NCBI GenBank assembly: GCA_032718475.1
Contig: JAUCBJ010000586.1
Location: 43,857-107,856 of the forward strand
Reading direction: 5' to 3'
Source of the DNA: Nemertoderma westbladi
Taxonomy: Eukaryota > Xenacoelomorpha > Nemertodermatida > Nemertodermatidae
Length of the DNA stretch: 64,000 nucleotides
The notes under the pieces are model-generated. The model worked only from the letters and a program-made list of their open reading frames with translations, searched no databases and was not told the DNA's origin. Made by a program: the position numbers and the translations under genes. Below are positions 1 to 11,825 of the stretch, piece by piece (within the stretch, counting starts at the first letter, position 1; each line of letters starts with the position of its first letter).

Positions 1-1595
1 AGTTCCTGTATACCCTTGAAACAGGAAAAGGGTCCCCTGGACTGACAACAAAATTCAGAAGTGCCGAAATGACCTCTATAAGGCGCAGAAAGAGTCCCGA
101 CTAAAACAGACTACAGCGGCCAAGAATGCAGTTAAGACTGCATCTAGGTCCCTGAACAGGCAGTACTCTGTTAATTTACAGGAGCTAATAAACCAACAAG
201 TTGATGCCATCAATGATGCTGACGACAGCAGACAATCATCCCAGGCATGGAAATCGATCAACTTGCATACTGGGCGGAAAAGCCAACCAACCACCAAGGT
301 TAAGGCAGAATCACCAGCCGATCGCCTCAATGGTTGGAAGGCCCACTTTAAAAGCTCCTCAATAATGACAGGGTATTGCCTGATAACTTTATAGAAGTAA
401 AAGTGTCTGAGTCTGTACTCCCAGATATTCCCATTGGTGATATCTCCTTTGCAGAAGTGAAGGCTGCTGCAAAGAGCATTAAGACCAATCGTGCCAGTGG
501 AGTAGATGGTGTTCCCCCTGAGGTCTTTAAAATACCCGAGTGTTTAAAGCTCATCTATCCCATCATAGTAGACATGTACCGAACAACAAGAGTCCCCACA
601 AGAAATGAAATCAAATAAATTGGTGCCAGTTCCCAAGAAGGACAACCTAACACTCTATGGTTCTTTTCGGAGAATCTCATTGATCTCGATTGCTGAAAAG
701 CTATACAATTACAATAGAATTATATTAAATCGCATCAGGGATCCCATTGAGAGACTGCTCCGTGGAAATCAGAATGGGTTCCGTAAAGGTCGTGGGACCA
801 TGGAGCCACTTTTGGCACTTAGAAGAATAATTGAAGAGTTATCAAAAAAGAAAGACAGGCATCTACTGTTATCTTTGTTGACTTCTTCAAGGCCTTTGAT
901 TCAGTCTCTCGCTCACCAATGTTCAGCATAATTTCATGATATGGGATTCCTGATGAAATTATTGCAGCAATCAGATCAGTATACGATGGTTCGACAAAAT
1001 TTGTGTCTACTGTTGACGGTGACACAGAACCATTTGAAGTGTTATGGGGCGTCCTCCAGGGAGACACACTTGCGCCATTCTTGTTCATAATTGTGGTTGA
1101 CTGTGATCTACGCATGTCCTTAGATCATTATAATGATGATGGGGTGATGATAACTCCACCTACTGGCTCCAGAAGTCGAGGAAATCCTGCCAAGTACCTA
1201 ACTGATCTAGACTTTGCTGATGACTTAGGGGTACTCTCAGAATCACTAGAGGGACCCCAACGGCTCCTAAGTAAATTAGAACAGGCTGCTTCTAGTGTTG
1301 GTCTTTTAATTAACTCCAAAAAGACCAAAATTTTGACAATTAACTTTGAAAGTCATCAATAAGTCTCTGATCGGATGAGCATAAGCTCAAAGGATGGTAT
1401 ACTTGAGCAAGTGGACGTTCATTGTGTCAAGTACAATGCAAACATCTCCAACCGAGACACTATATAACATTGGAGGTGTCTTATTGGTTCCCCCAAGCTT
1501 GACACTAGAACAAAGTCGCCTCCGCTTTGCAGAACATTGTTGTTGCCGTGAGGACCAGCCAGTGCATAATCTTGTGCTCGATAATCATGTCAATT
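1..1595 (+). pseudogene. Non-LTR retrotransposon fragment (endonuclease-RT linker, reverse transcriptase, C-terminal end)
   Basis: The piece runs in from the left edge. The part after the endonuclease (about 1-360) is nearly the same as the minus strand of 36530-36910. The reverse transcriptase follows: a conserved block 'ASGVDGVPPEVFK' near 490-530, 'FRKGRGTMEPL' near 780, a 'FKAFDSVSRSPMFS' block near 885-925 that lies in another frame, 'GVLQGDTLAPFLFIIVVD' near 1047-1100, and the catalytic 'FADD' box near 1213. Frame changes near 360, 610 and 880-1000 and a stop at 1360 show it is dead. At about 1412 the reading jumps from 'LEQVD' straight to 'VHCVKYNA', so roughly 330 bp present in the copy at 37.4-38.7 kb (the FCYLGSWIRKSGE to RMLRR block) is missing. 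It looks RTE-like, but I cannot assign the clade firmly. Confidence 0.85.
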
Positions 1596-2600
1596 ATTAA
1601 TGTGCGATCATTTTAAAAATAAAAATACATCTTCGAAGCTAATGAAAATTAACAACAACTTTCGCTAAGAAATATTTTCCTTTTAACTGAGATGATGTAT
1701 ACATAGTGGGTATCGTCGAGTAAATAAATTATTAAACACTCTTTTCTCGATCTAATATTGACCTAACTCGCTGCGCTCCCTCTGTAAATAATCGATCTCG
1801 GGAGACGAGCGGTAAGTATAGTCAATTGTATTTACTGTAAAATAAATAACTATAATTCGCCGTTTGCTGAAATGGGATATGCGTCAATCCCCCCCCCCCC
1901 CCCCCCCTTGTATCTAACATGATGATGATGACACCATCATCTAGTTACAATACTGTAGGATGTAGTAATTAAGTACTTCCTTGATGTGTTCAATTCTGCC
2001 ATCTTTCATCCGTTCTCTATGTGGAAGATGTTGTTATTTAACTGTTATTTATGATTAATTTTAAGTTTCTATAGAAAATGAGAATGACATACAATGTAAT
2101 CGGGTTGTTGCAGTACATCCGTTGCCGAATCCATCCCTCAATCTTCCATCCTATGATTATACTACTGTACTATTATTATTATAGAACATACTTAACTTAG
2201 TTACAGCAGTACAGTGAAGTAATATTGGACAAAAACAAAGAGTACCAACGAACCGACAATATAATTTGAGCCGCCGTGTTAGTAGAGCTTTTTACAGTAC
2301 CAGTAGTTTGACAGAATGGAACTTTCAGATTATGTCTATTTAGATGGCATCGGTGCAGCCGTATTATTTACGATTGTAAACGGTGGACTTGACTGCCGTA
2401 AACGGCGAAATATATAAAAATTTAAAAATTTTGGAGTGGAAATGCCTTCTTCCCCGTCTAAATACATTTGCGGGCGCCAATACAGGCCAAGCCTGTATTG
2501 CTTAGCTGTTAGGACAAGCCAAACACCAAGGTTTTAAGATAATAAATAAAGACAAATAAATAGAGACAAATAAGTAAACAAATAAATACCAATAAATAAT
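1596..2600. other. Non-coding stretch with Helitron-like end and poly-C tract
   Basis: No gene is visible. About 1629-1710 resembles the 5' end of the Helitron-like family found at 41-48.6 kb (shared 'CGAAGCTAA.GAAAAT', 'CTTTCGCTAAGAAA' and 'CTGAGATG' blocks), here on the plus strand. A 19-C tract lies at 1889-1907. The rest is AT-rich unique sequence, ending in an A-rich (AAATAAA/GACAAAT)n stretch near 2535-2625. Confidence 0.6.
1629..1710 (+). mobile_element. Solo 5' end of a Helitron-like element (diverged)
   Basis: The stretch matches, with substitutions, the terminal 80 bp of the elements at 41.1-48.6 kb read from their minus-strand 5' end: the CGAAGCTAA block, the inner CTTTCGCTAAGAAA, and a downstream CTGAGATG...CATAGTGGG. 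No matching 3' hairpin is seen nearby, so it is a truncated or decayed copy. Confidence 0.5.
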
Positions 2601-2627
2601 AAAGACAAATAAATAAACAAATAAAGA

Positions 2628-3415
2628 CAGAAAGTGTCTGTTGATTTCTCTAAGGACTTTGATTCAATCACCCGATATCGTATGTTCAGCACACTTAGAG
2701 CATATGGGATTCCTGTAGAAATTATTACAGTTCATTATATGAGGGTTCCACAACATTTGTATCGACCGCTGATGGTGACACAGATACAAATGCGAATTTA
2801 TATTAGGAATGCTCCAAGGTGACACACTTACAGTATTTTTATTCGTAGTTGTCGTAAGTTTATGTTCTACGAATGTCCTAAGAGCACCATAATAAATATG
2901 GAGTAAACATTAATACCAGTACTCCTCTATGGGCGTCCATGCTGGGTTCTAACTGATGCTGAGGACACCAATCTCCGGATGGAACATTTAATGATTGAAT
3001 GCTATTTCACAAGAATGTTACGTCCGATTCACTGTGTCAAGTACAATGCACACATCTCCAACCAGACACTATATAACATTGGAGGTGTCTCGTTGGTTCC
3101 CCCATGCTTTGACTTGAACAAAGCCGCCTCCGATTTGTAGGACATTGTTTTCGCCGTGAGGACCAGCATGTTGCACAATCTAGTGCTTCGGACGCCCCAT
3201 GGAGAAAATAAGCATGGTGGACAGCCCATGACTTTCTTGAGACGCATCTTAAAGGACACTGGCCTTGAAGATGCGGATGATCTAGCAAATATCATGAGTG
3301 ATAGGGAGTTGTGGCTGCGCAATTTTGTCGACAAGCCGGCACAGCATTCCTAAAAGTGCAGCTGCACTGCAGCATGCCGATCCTAGTATTAGTAGTAGTG
3401 TGTGTGTATGTATAA
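2628..3415 (+). pseudogene. Non-LTR retrotransposon fragment, 3' half
   Basis: It opens with an RT block ('SVDFSKDFDSITRYRMFSTLRAYGIP' near 2637-2715, a version of the AFDSV motif). It continues out of frame to the C-terminal region, where 'MLHNLVLRTPHGENKHGGQPMTFL' and 'LEDADDLANIMSDRELW' lie at about 3169-3315. The 3' end reads GCATGCCGATCCTAG followed by a (TAG/AGT)n tail at about 3372-3402. The copies at 36.2 and 37.4 kb share this 3' end in reverse orientation. Frameshifts and a deletion of the FADD region make it non-functional. Confidence 0.8.
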
Positions 3416-4121
3416 CCATCCAATATCTCAACAACTCCAGCAAAAATATACGCAAAAATTTTGATAACAAACTATAAATAAATTTTGGTTGCGCACAAGA
3501 CTGCATATTTTTTGTAGCAACTGGCAAACTGTTTGTAACAACTTTTGAGCAACATATTTGAGCCTCAGAATCTTTTCAAATATCGCTAATCTCGCACAAA
3601 AGGTCGCCAAAATTTGTTAGTCCGACAAAAAACGCACTAATTCGTCTAAAATATGTAGTAAATTATTGGTTGCAGAATAATATGATTCAACTAGAAAAGC
3701 CAGAAAGTTGGCTATAAGGAGACATAGACAAACGTAGTGCAGTTGGGTCCCTCCTCATTCATTATCATAAACATATAAAACAATTGAACGGCCCAGTGCA
3801 GCAGTGCTTACGATTCAATCAGCTTGCCTCCAACCTAACATAGGCCTAGCAGTGAGTAACCTTATAGATATTCACATAGGATTCACTGGAAAGATCTGCT
3901 ATTCAGCTGGTGGGGTAGTACATTATACAAACTAACAGTTGATGTTTGATTACTGTCTGGGATAGAGTGAGAGAGTAATAAATTTAGCAAGTAATATACT
4001 TATCTGCAGTTTGGGCCTATCCATTCAATCAATAGTAGTAGCCTACAAGGCCCTCATGCGTACCAGCAGCTAGTGTTTCTATCGTTGAGTTGATGGCAAT
4101 TATCGTGTTTTCATTTTCTCT
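3416..4121. other. Intergenic, no feature recognised
   Basis: I see no coding signature or clear repeat between the retrotransposon tail and the hAT left target duplication. Confidence 0.5.
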
Positions 4122-4497
4122 CACTCAGGCAGGGCCGTATTAACGGTGGGACTATTGGGACTGCAGCCCCGGGCCCCGTGAAGCTTTGGGGCCCCCCAGA
4201 AAAAGAGAAAAAGTAATGGTCCCTCCTTACATTAAGAAAAATATTTTTGGAACCACGTTAAAACTAAAACATACAAGTAATATCGTACCCAGATGAACAA
4301 ATGCGAAATTCACATTCCACATTATACTACTGAAAATATACCATACCATACCATACCTCTCCAATTTCTCACTGTAAACATTACCAAAGGGCAAGAAAGT
4401 CTGGGGAGGGGTCATAATGTAAAGAACACTAACAGTAGTAAAGGAAGGGAGCAACACTGAGCTGTCCCTACAGACAGTATTACCTACATTATTGGTG

Positions 4498-4683
4498 TGC
4501 GTGCCAATCTGTTTCAATTTCCTCAAACGTATTAAGAACGCTTTATGTACAACAATGACTCATGAACGACTATCTGCAATGGCACTAATGGCTATAGAAC
4601 CAGAACTTCTCCGTGAACTTGACTGTACAACGATTATTGAAAAGTTTGCGAGATTGAAATGCAGAAGGCACATACAGTATGTA
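4498..4683 (+). pseudogene. hAT transposase C-terminal dimerisation domain remnant
   Basis: About 60 residues are readable, with the conserved order basic KRIKN, TM..ERLSAMALMAIE, ELLRELD, IIEKFARLKCRR. This is the usual end of hAT/ZMYM1-like transposases. No BED finger and no catalytic domain can be read upstream within the element, so it is a relic inside the 2.1-kb hAT copy. Confidence 0.75.
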
Positions 4684-4964
4684 CATACAGCAGAAACGTG
4701 CAGAATCTTATTTCTAATTATAAACCTAAACCTTTTTCAATTTTATTTATTATATCAATGAATACAATAGTTTTGTTTCAATTTCGTTAATGTTTTTTGC
4801 GTTAATGGTTTGCCTGTATGAGGTCTGGTTGGTTAATAGTGTCTGACAGGAAGGAAGCACACCACCAAGCAAAAATTATATTCACGGGGGTTTTCGGGGT
4901 CGCCGATTTCATTTCCGAAGGCAGTTTTAATATTTGATGGAATCTAGTCTGTCCGCCGGTCGTC

Positions 4965-5815
4965 CGTCTGTAACCTGCTCCTTTCCCTGATTTGGTAAAG
5001 TGGCCGTTTATTGTTTTGATTAGAAAGGCCCGCCTCTGTAACCTGCTCCTTTCCTTCATTTGGTAAAGTGACTGTTTATTGTTTTGGTTAGAAAGTCCCG
5101 CCTCTGTAACCCGTTCCTTTCCCTCAATTAGTTAAATGATCGTTTATTCCTTTGGTTAGAAAATCCCGCCTCTGTAACCTGCTCCTTTCCCTGATTTGGT
5201 AAAGTGGCCGTTTATTGTTTTGGTTAGAAAGGCCCGCCTCTGTAATCTGCTCCTTTCCTACATTTGGTAAAGTGATTATTTATTGTTTTGGTTAGAAAAT
5301 CCCGCCTCTGTAACCCGCCCCTTTCCCTCAATTAGTTAAATAATCGTTTGTTGTTTTGGTTAGAAAATCCCGCCTCTGTAACCTGCTCCTTTCCCTCAAT
5401 TAGTTAGGTGATCGATTATTGTTTTGGTTAGAAAATCCCTCCTCTGTAACCTGCTCCTTTCCCTGATTTGGTAAAGTGATCGTTTATTGTTTTGGTTAGA
5501 AAGGCCCGCCTCTTTCACCTGCTCCTTTCCCTCAATTGGTAATGTTATCGTTTATTGTTTTGGTTAGAAAAGACCATCTATGTAACCTGCTCCTTTCCTT
5601 CATTTGGTAAAGTGATTGTTTATTGTTTTTGTTAGAAAATCCCGCCTCTGTAACGCTCCTTTCCCTGATTTGGTAAAGTGACCGTTTATTGTTTTGGTTA
5701 GAAAGGCCAGCCTCTGTAACCTGCTCCTTTTCCTTCATTTGGTAAAGTGACTGTTTATTGGTTTGGTTAGAAAATCCGGTCTCTCTAACCTGCTCCTTTC
5801 CATCAATTGGTAATT
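4965..5815. repeat. 68-bp tandem repeat array (about 13 units)
   Basis: Units read approximately CCTCTGTAACCTGCTCCTTT, then a CCCTGATTTGGTAAAGTG or CCTCAATTAGTTAAATG variant, then CGTTTATTGTTTTGGTTAG and AAAATCCCG or AAGGCCCG. The spacing measured from 5033 to 5101 is 68 bp. At least two unit subtypes alternate irregularly. The array sits wholly inside the hAT element. Confidence 0.88.
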
Positions 5816-5949
5816 GTTTTTGACTATAAAATGAGTGTTTTGCTACGTCATGTGGTAATCAATTATCGACAACAACCACAAATTATTAAATTTAGAGTCA
5901 TTTACCACAGGCGCATATGGAAATCTATCCCATAGTCGATACATCATGG

Positions 5950-6073
5950 AATTTTGAATGTTTTGGCACAGGCATAGTGAAACCAACTGTCCGACAGACC
6001 AGAAATCAACAAATTTTGAATGTTTTGGCATAGGCATGTTGAAATCAACTGTCTGACAGTCCAGAAATCATCC
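5950..6073. repeat. 62-bp tandem duplication
   Basis: The block TTTTGAATGTTTTGGCA..GGCAT..TGAAA.CAACTGTC.GACAG.CCAGAAATCA occurs twice head to tail, at about 5952 and 6013, in the right part of the hAT element. Confidence 0.7.
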
Positions 6074-6586
6074 ATCTGACAGTTTGAAGAAATACATACA
6101 TAAAAAGTCATTAAAAGGACAACAAATGTCATTAAAGGGACAACAAAAGTCATTGTGCGCAATTCGTAAAAAAGGGAGGACAAAAAAGTCAAATAAAAGG
6201 ACATAAAAAATCACTGCCAATTTATATTAGCCCCTGGCCCCGATATAGTTTAATCCGGCCCTGCACTCAGGGTACTTACTGGTTTGAGGGACAGGTTCGT
6301 TTAACAATTTAAAGCCAACTTGCTGGCTTTCTAGTTATTAATACCTGTCTGTAATACAGTCTGACAGTACGGCCACCAGGCCACGGGAGGCCTACCGGTC
6401 TGCCGGTCCTATGGTTGGGATTATAACAATAAAGTATAGGCCTACATATACAACCTACCCAGCTACCCCTATAGGCCTGCCTACCCAGGACCGACCAGGG
6501 CTGCATGGTCGGTCACACTCGCCTCACTCAGTCACCAAGCCCAAAGCCCAGCCTGCCAAAAGGTTGTCGACAACTACAACTGTACA

Positions 6587-8074
6587 ATGGCAACGAACAA
6601 TGCCGAATCCAAAGCCCGTAGACTCTGGGTTACGGTGGAACTCCCAATATTCATCGCATCCATGAGTATATACATGGTGGAACCTATAGTACGAGAGTAT
6701 ATGTACGATTTATTCGCCAAGGAAGCTGGCTACAACGCGACTAGCCACGATAAAACCTCCCCGGGTTGCGGTACCGGTAACAACAGCGATCCACACGATC
6801 GGGAACTAGCTACCATGGTGAGCGGACAAGTCAGTCGATGGGGCGGCTACTTTATGGCGACATCCGCTACCCCTTCTATTATAATCGGCGCGTATTTATG
6901 CTCTTTGAGCGATAAAGCAGGACGTAAACTACCACTTTGGTTACCAATATTCGGAAATATAATAGAAGCTTCTGTCATACTTTTCGTTTTATACTTTAAT
7001 CTCTCCCAAAGTTATTTTTTCATTGGTTATCTCGCAGTAGGATTCACCGGTTCTTCTCTCGCTCTATTCGCCGCTTGTTTCGCTTACATTGCGGATGTAA
7101 CCGAGGTTGGGGGTTCTAGAACAATTCGTATGGTAGTCCTGCTAACTATGCTAGGTTGCGGTCACGCACTTGGGTCTACTGCGGGAGGATTTTGGGTAAA
7201 TTACACGCGATCCTATATACAACCTCTATGGTTAATTCTTTCTTTAAACATCGCCTTAATTCCTTACATATTCTTCTACCTCCCAGAAACTGTAGCTAAT
7301 CCATCCTACAGACATCTGCTATCTCTAGAACCAATACGTTCCTTTTACAAATTATTTGCTCGAAATAAATTCCGTAGTAAATTTTTAATCGCTATTCTTT
7401 TAACTTTCGCTATTCCGGTTTCGGTTTTCGTTTCGTCTTTGAGTTTTACACCTCCATATCTACTATCGACTCCTTTCTGCTTTTCTAAAGGTATTCTAGG
7501 GGTTGTTTACAGTATGGGTGGTGTACAAGCGATAACAAGTCTAATTGCTGTTAAAATCTTAACTCATTTTAAGGTGAACTTCCATTTTATTGTGGTTCTT
7601 GGACTGGTTTCAGCAGCTACGTATACCGTAGTTTTAGGTGCTGCTTCCGACACTACTTTAGTGTTTGTAGCCGTAGCTGCCGGCGCATTCTCGCACATTC
7701 AGTACAGTTTATTGCGCGCGAGTATGAGTGAGGAGGTGGACGGCTGCGAACAGGGTAGTTTATTCGCGTTGACCGCGGTAGCGGAACAAACGTTCGTGTC
7801 GTTAGAGAGTTTAGCCTTGGGTTACATCTATCCGGCCACTCAGCCGAAATACCCCGGGTTTATATTCTATCTGTCTACGGGGTTTACCGCCGTTGCGATA
7901 CCGACGTACGTGGTAGCCGTTTGGTATAAACGACCGCTGCGTTTGCGCGAGTACGTACGTTACGATTCCAATCGGACCAACGACTCAGACCTACAGCCCG
8001 AATCGGCGGAGGTTGAACCAATCAATAACTCAACAGAGCCGCTAAACAACTCGGTACAAGTCGGTTGTATATAG
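6587..8074 (+). CDS. SLC46-family MFS transporter (proton-coupled folate transporter-like)
   Basis: This single-exon gene encodes 495 residues, about the family's usual length. The start is a good-context ATG (acaATGG). An N-terminal hydrophobic segment (about 13-35) is followed by a hydrophilic loop with an NATS glycosylation site and two cysteines, as in SLC46 proteins. The MFS signature GAYLCSLSDKAGRK lies between TM2 and TM3 at about residues 102-115. About 11-12 membrane segments can be traced, ending near residue 450, with a polar cytosolic tail. Vertebrate SLC46A1 carries folate with protons, and SLC46A2/A3 carry other small molecules. The substrate here cannot be told from sequence. 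A possible polyadenylation signal AATAAA lies at about 8144. The lack of introns is notable and could mean a retrocopy origin. Confidence 0.85.
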   Translation: MATNNAESKARRLWVTVELPIFIASMSIYMVEPIVREYMYDLFAKEAGYNATSHDKTSPGCGTGNNSDPHDRELATMVSGQVSRWGGYFMATSATPSIIIGAYLCSLSDKAGRKLPLWLPIFGNIIEASVILFVLYFNLSQSYFFIGYLAVGFTGSSLALFAACFAYIADVTEVGGSRTIRMVVLLTMLGCGHALGSTAGGFWVNYTRSYIQPLWLILSLNIALIPYIFFYLPETVANPSYRHLLSLEPIRSFYKLFARNKFRSKFLIAILLTFAIPVSVFVSSLSFTPPYLLSTPFCFSKGILGVVYSMGGVQAITSLIAVKILTHFKVNFHFIVVLGLVSAATYTVVLGAASDTTLVFVAVAAGAFSHIQYSLLRASMSEEVDGCEQGSLFALTAVAEQTFVSLESLALGYIYPATQPKYPGFIFYLSTGFTAVAIPTYVVAVWYKRPLRLREYVRYDSNRTNDSDLQPESAEVEPINNSTEPLNNSVQVGCI

Positions 8075-9518
8075 ACGGAACGCCAGGAGCTAAAGGAACC
8101 ACTAAATTATTAATTTCCAACTCTTTTTACTAATTGCTTGCGAAATAAAATTGAACTTTGTTTTGTTATAATGAGTTGTAATTAATATAATATAGTTTAG
8201 TGCAAATAATTCGCTATTTATTTCTCATGCTTCTATGTTGTAGGCCAAACCCTATAAATTACAATTGTTCATGAAAAATAATAAATATAATTTTTTAACA
8301 AAAGTTGTAAGATTTGGCGTTACAGATATAAATCGAATATTCTATTTAAAAACATAAAATAAAGTATGTCGCGGTATGTATAGCGTTTATGTATTTGAAT
8401 TTTTTGTATAGATTAATATAACAGTTGGTTGTCAGGAATTATACAGACAATAATTGATTTACTCAGAGTCAGTGATTTTATTTTCAATGCTATATCATTT
8501 AATTGTGCTATTTACAAAATATAAGTTTTATTTGCCTTTAATTTTAACGAATTTCCTTCTGTAATTTTCCGATAATGTAATAATGACTTTTTAATCGTAT
8601 GTTTTAAGAATTTATGTTATTTAATTTTATATATAATCTTATATTTTTTAACAAACTTTCAATTTGCATAGTATCATTATAATTAGCTTTAAGTACATGT
8701 CAATGTAGGCATTATTTTTCATTATATCTAAGTTCTATAATTAATTAATTTATCAATCAATACTTACAATATTAATTTGACAGTGTTTATTTCCGGTTCC
8801 GCCTTAATTTGTGCTAATTGGGTTTACTGTATTTATTAATTTTACCAGTGTTACCAATTTATTTAGCAATGTTAAATAATATTATACATTGTGGGTTGTA
8901 CCTGCCTCCCAAATTTTACTTTTACTACATTTCCAAATCAAAATTCCCCTGCGCTGTGCGATAAATAATAGGCATATAATGTGGTACTTTATATGATTAC
9001 AGTAACTATGGATTTTAATAGATAATAAAGCTGTACATAATCTTCTAATAAAGTGTTTCACACTTTGGGGTCTGTAATAAAATTACCGTGATTATCACAT
9101 ACGCAATAAATATCATATATCATAATCACATAACTAAGACAAATGGCATGAAGTATGTGGATACCATCTTTGTGTGAGCGCTTCGGGTAGCTATTAGTGT
9201 GGCTGATATAACTGAAGATCTGTTTGAAGGTGGCGATAAATAGGCGCTATCAAACATGTAACCAAAAATAATAAATTTATCGGCCTTGATGTGAAGAGAA
9301 TCCAAAGACCATTGTAATCGCTGCGGTGTGTCCCAAAGCGTAGATCCACATGAGAAATGTAACCTATATGAGAATAATGTGTAAGGCTATTTATTGATAT
9401 TTGGATTGAGATTGTTGTTTATAAATTCAGTTAAGTTCACCTTCTGTTAACCTATATGTGATACTACAACAACCACTACTCTAATAGGCCTGTTGCATTG
9501 ATGCTACACATCGTGATG
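8075..9518. other. 3' flank and intergenic, AT-rich
   Basis: It contains the probable 3' UTR of the SLC46-like gene, with an AATAAA at about 8144. Beyond that I see only AT-rich sequence without coding or repeat structure. Confidence 0.5.
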
Positions 9519-9900
9519 CTACGCTGGCTTACCAAAACATATTTCTTCCACCAGGATGCAATTCACATATGGCATACTATAATGCAGCGTACATAATGAA
9601 TGCCATGCCGGCTTATCGACAACATTGTGCCGCCACAACTCCATATCCCCAATGCCTTTCGCGAGATTATACACATCTTCAAGGAAAGTTTCCTTTAAGA
9701 GGTATTTCAAGAATGTCACGGGCTGTCCACCATGGTTATTTTCTCCATGGGGCTGCAAAAGCACAAGATTGTGCACAGGCGCTGGGTCCTCACGGCGAAA
9801 GCGATGTCATGCAAAGCGGAAGCGGCTTTGTTCCAGTGTGAATATTTAGTGGCTAGTGAGACACCTCCCCTGCTGTATAGTGTCTGATTGGAGATGTGTG
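9519..9900 (-). pseudogene. Non-LTR retrotransposon 3' end fragment
   Basis: The minus strand reads 'HNLVLLQPHGENNHGGQP' and then 'LEDVYNLAKGIGDMELW', the same C-terminal block as in the copies at 3.2, 36.3 and 37.6 kb but more diverged. Only the last ~130 codons remain. Confidence 0.75.
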
Positions 9901-10799
9901 CATGGTAATATATGTTGGAGTTTGAAATAGTGGGATATGGAAGTCAGAATATATATTGATGGAAGCTTGCTTACAGATCAGCAAAGGTGATCAAATGTAT
10001 TTAAATGTCCCTCTCCCTCTCTCTCTCACACAGTGAGAAATATCATCTCTAATTCTAATAAGGCATCTCCCATATTATTATTAGCCAAAAAAGTAACGAC
10101 CACTTTTGAGACAGAGAGGACAGGGGGAAAACTTGACGGAAATCCCATCTCATCGAATTAATACATCAACGTGCTATACCCCACCCAAGGTGGCCCCACC
10201 CCACATAGCATTATTTTTGAGAGTAATCATCTGTTATTTGGGTCCAATTTCCCCTGGAGAGGGATGGATTTTTATTGCGTTATGGTTAATGATTATTTTG
10301 TCCTGGAATTTCGTTCCGGTTGGAATTCCGGCGGATTATGCCCGATTCCGGTTCCGGGTGGAATGGTGTCAATTTAGACCGGAATTTAACCGGAATTACC
10401 AGGTTGCTAACTAGTTTGAATGAAAGTTGCAATTAGTTTGTATACATTTACATATTTTTGTTAACATAATCTTACCAAGTTACATTTCTACACATATACA
10501 ACAAGGGCCACCCAGTTTTTTATAGTGAATTCAGTCTTGATGGGCGCGCCATCAAAAACATACAATCACATTTGCAAAAAATGTTCGCCTGATAATTAAA
10601 CTAAAACGGTCCCACCAACAGTTACATCACCTACAACTGTAGTATTCAAAAATATTCATATACCATTCACAACCGTCTTAATTTACATTAACTAATTATA
10701 TCTTTATATAATAACCTTTTTTATAATAATAATTGGCGATTAAACCTTTTGTCATTCTTAAGAATTTTTATGAATTGCATTAACGACTGGTTATTTAGT
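9901..10799. other. Intergenic, no gene
   Basis: No conserved coding pattern is visible. About 10265-10400 is rich in TTCCGG..GGAATT words (GGAATTTCGTTCCGGTTGG, AATTCCGGCGG, GATTCCGGTTCCGG), a small local repeat. Confidence 0.4.
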
Positions 10800-11015
10800 T
10801 TGATTTTACATTATTTTACTTTGATTTCACATTATTTTACAGTAGTTTACATTGAATTTACATTATTTTACAGTAATTTACGTTGAATTTACATTATTTT
10901 ACAGTAGTTTACATTGAATTTACATTATTTTACATTGAATTTACATTATTTAACATTGATTCTACATTATTTTACATTGATTTTACGTTATTTTATTTTA
11001 CTTTGATTTGATTAT
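10800..11015. repeat. Degenerate minisatellite, TTTACATT-rich
   Basis: Short words ACATTATTTTAC and ATTGAATTTAC alternate about ten times with irregular spacing (about 19 or 38 bp). It is simple and non-coding. Confidence 0.7.
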
Positions 11016-11537
11016 TAAATAATATTATGTTATTCTGACTCAACTTTTATTCATTATTAATAGTAAGATAAGAAGAGTACATCATCATAACAAAATTATA
11101 ATTAATTGTAATTTAATTATTAGAAGTTCATTAGTTCTATTTCTGCTGATATAGCTTTTTGCTGACTTTATTCTGCTGATTCTGATAGGAAGGTCTGTAT
11201 CCTTTACTAGTTTATTATGATATAATAAGACTGTATTAGTTAGCCATACGTACCGGCCTGAACGAACAGCTAGGTTTGGTAAACATGTACCGGTATAAAG
11301 GTATTGCCCAACATAAATTGGATTACCGCCAAAACTTGTAGCTTCGCTTATTTCCAAGGGGGTCCTTAATGGTACTAAGTTACAAATACAATATTACAAA
11401 TTTGCACTACGCTAACCTAAAACTAATATAAAGCGTAAATTACACAACGTATGTACAGGTCCTGCGAGTAGTCATTAAATCATTACTATTGGTTCTGCAA
11501 CATTAAGTCCTGCGTCGTTAGTGTTAGGTGCCCAGGT

Positions 11538-11825
11538 TAATTATTTAATCTATTATGATATTTTTCTTCCCCACATTTTGCGCGTTAAATTTACGATGCA
11601 ATCCTACAGTATTTCGATTTCACTCACCTCTTACAATACTACTCCGTCGTTTATACTGTATGCTCATATCTGACGCGTAATAATTTAATTATTTAATCTA
11701 TTATAATATTTTTCTTCCCCACATTTTGCGCGTTATAAATTACGTTGCAATTCTAATTCTACAGTATTTTGATTTCACTCACCGCTTGCAATACTACTCC
11801 GTCGTTTATAGTTTATGCGTTCTAA
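11538..11825. repeat. Direct duplication of about 148 bp
   Basis: A block starting AATTATTTAATCTATTAT and containing TTTTTCTTCCCCACATTTTG, CTACAGTATTT and ACTACTCCGTCGTTTATA is present at 11539-11680 and again at 11687-11820 with a few differences. It looks like one tandem duplication. Confidence 0.8.

Larger units (their letters stand above)
4130..6263. mobile_element. hAT-superfamily DNA transposon, decayed, with exact 8-bp target duplication
   Basis: The left end starts CAGGGCCGTATTAA at 4130 and the right end finishes TTTAATCCGGCCCTG at 6263, which are imperfect inverted termini. CACTCAGG flanks both sides exactly (4122-4129 and 6264-6271), the 8-bp duplication typical of hAT elements. 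At 4498-4683 (+) a translated block 'KRIKNALCTTMTHERL' followed by 'ALMAIEPELLRELD' matches the C-terminal hAT dimerisation region (KRIKN.LR.TM..ERL..LALL.IE). No intact transposase remains. The interior holds a 68-bp tandem array. Confidence 0.88.

Noticed and set aside
4802-5738. Minus-strand frames of 68-85 codons
   Set aside because: They arise within the 68-bp array and hold no conserved domain.
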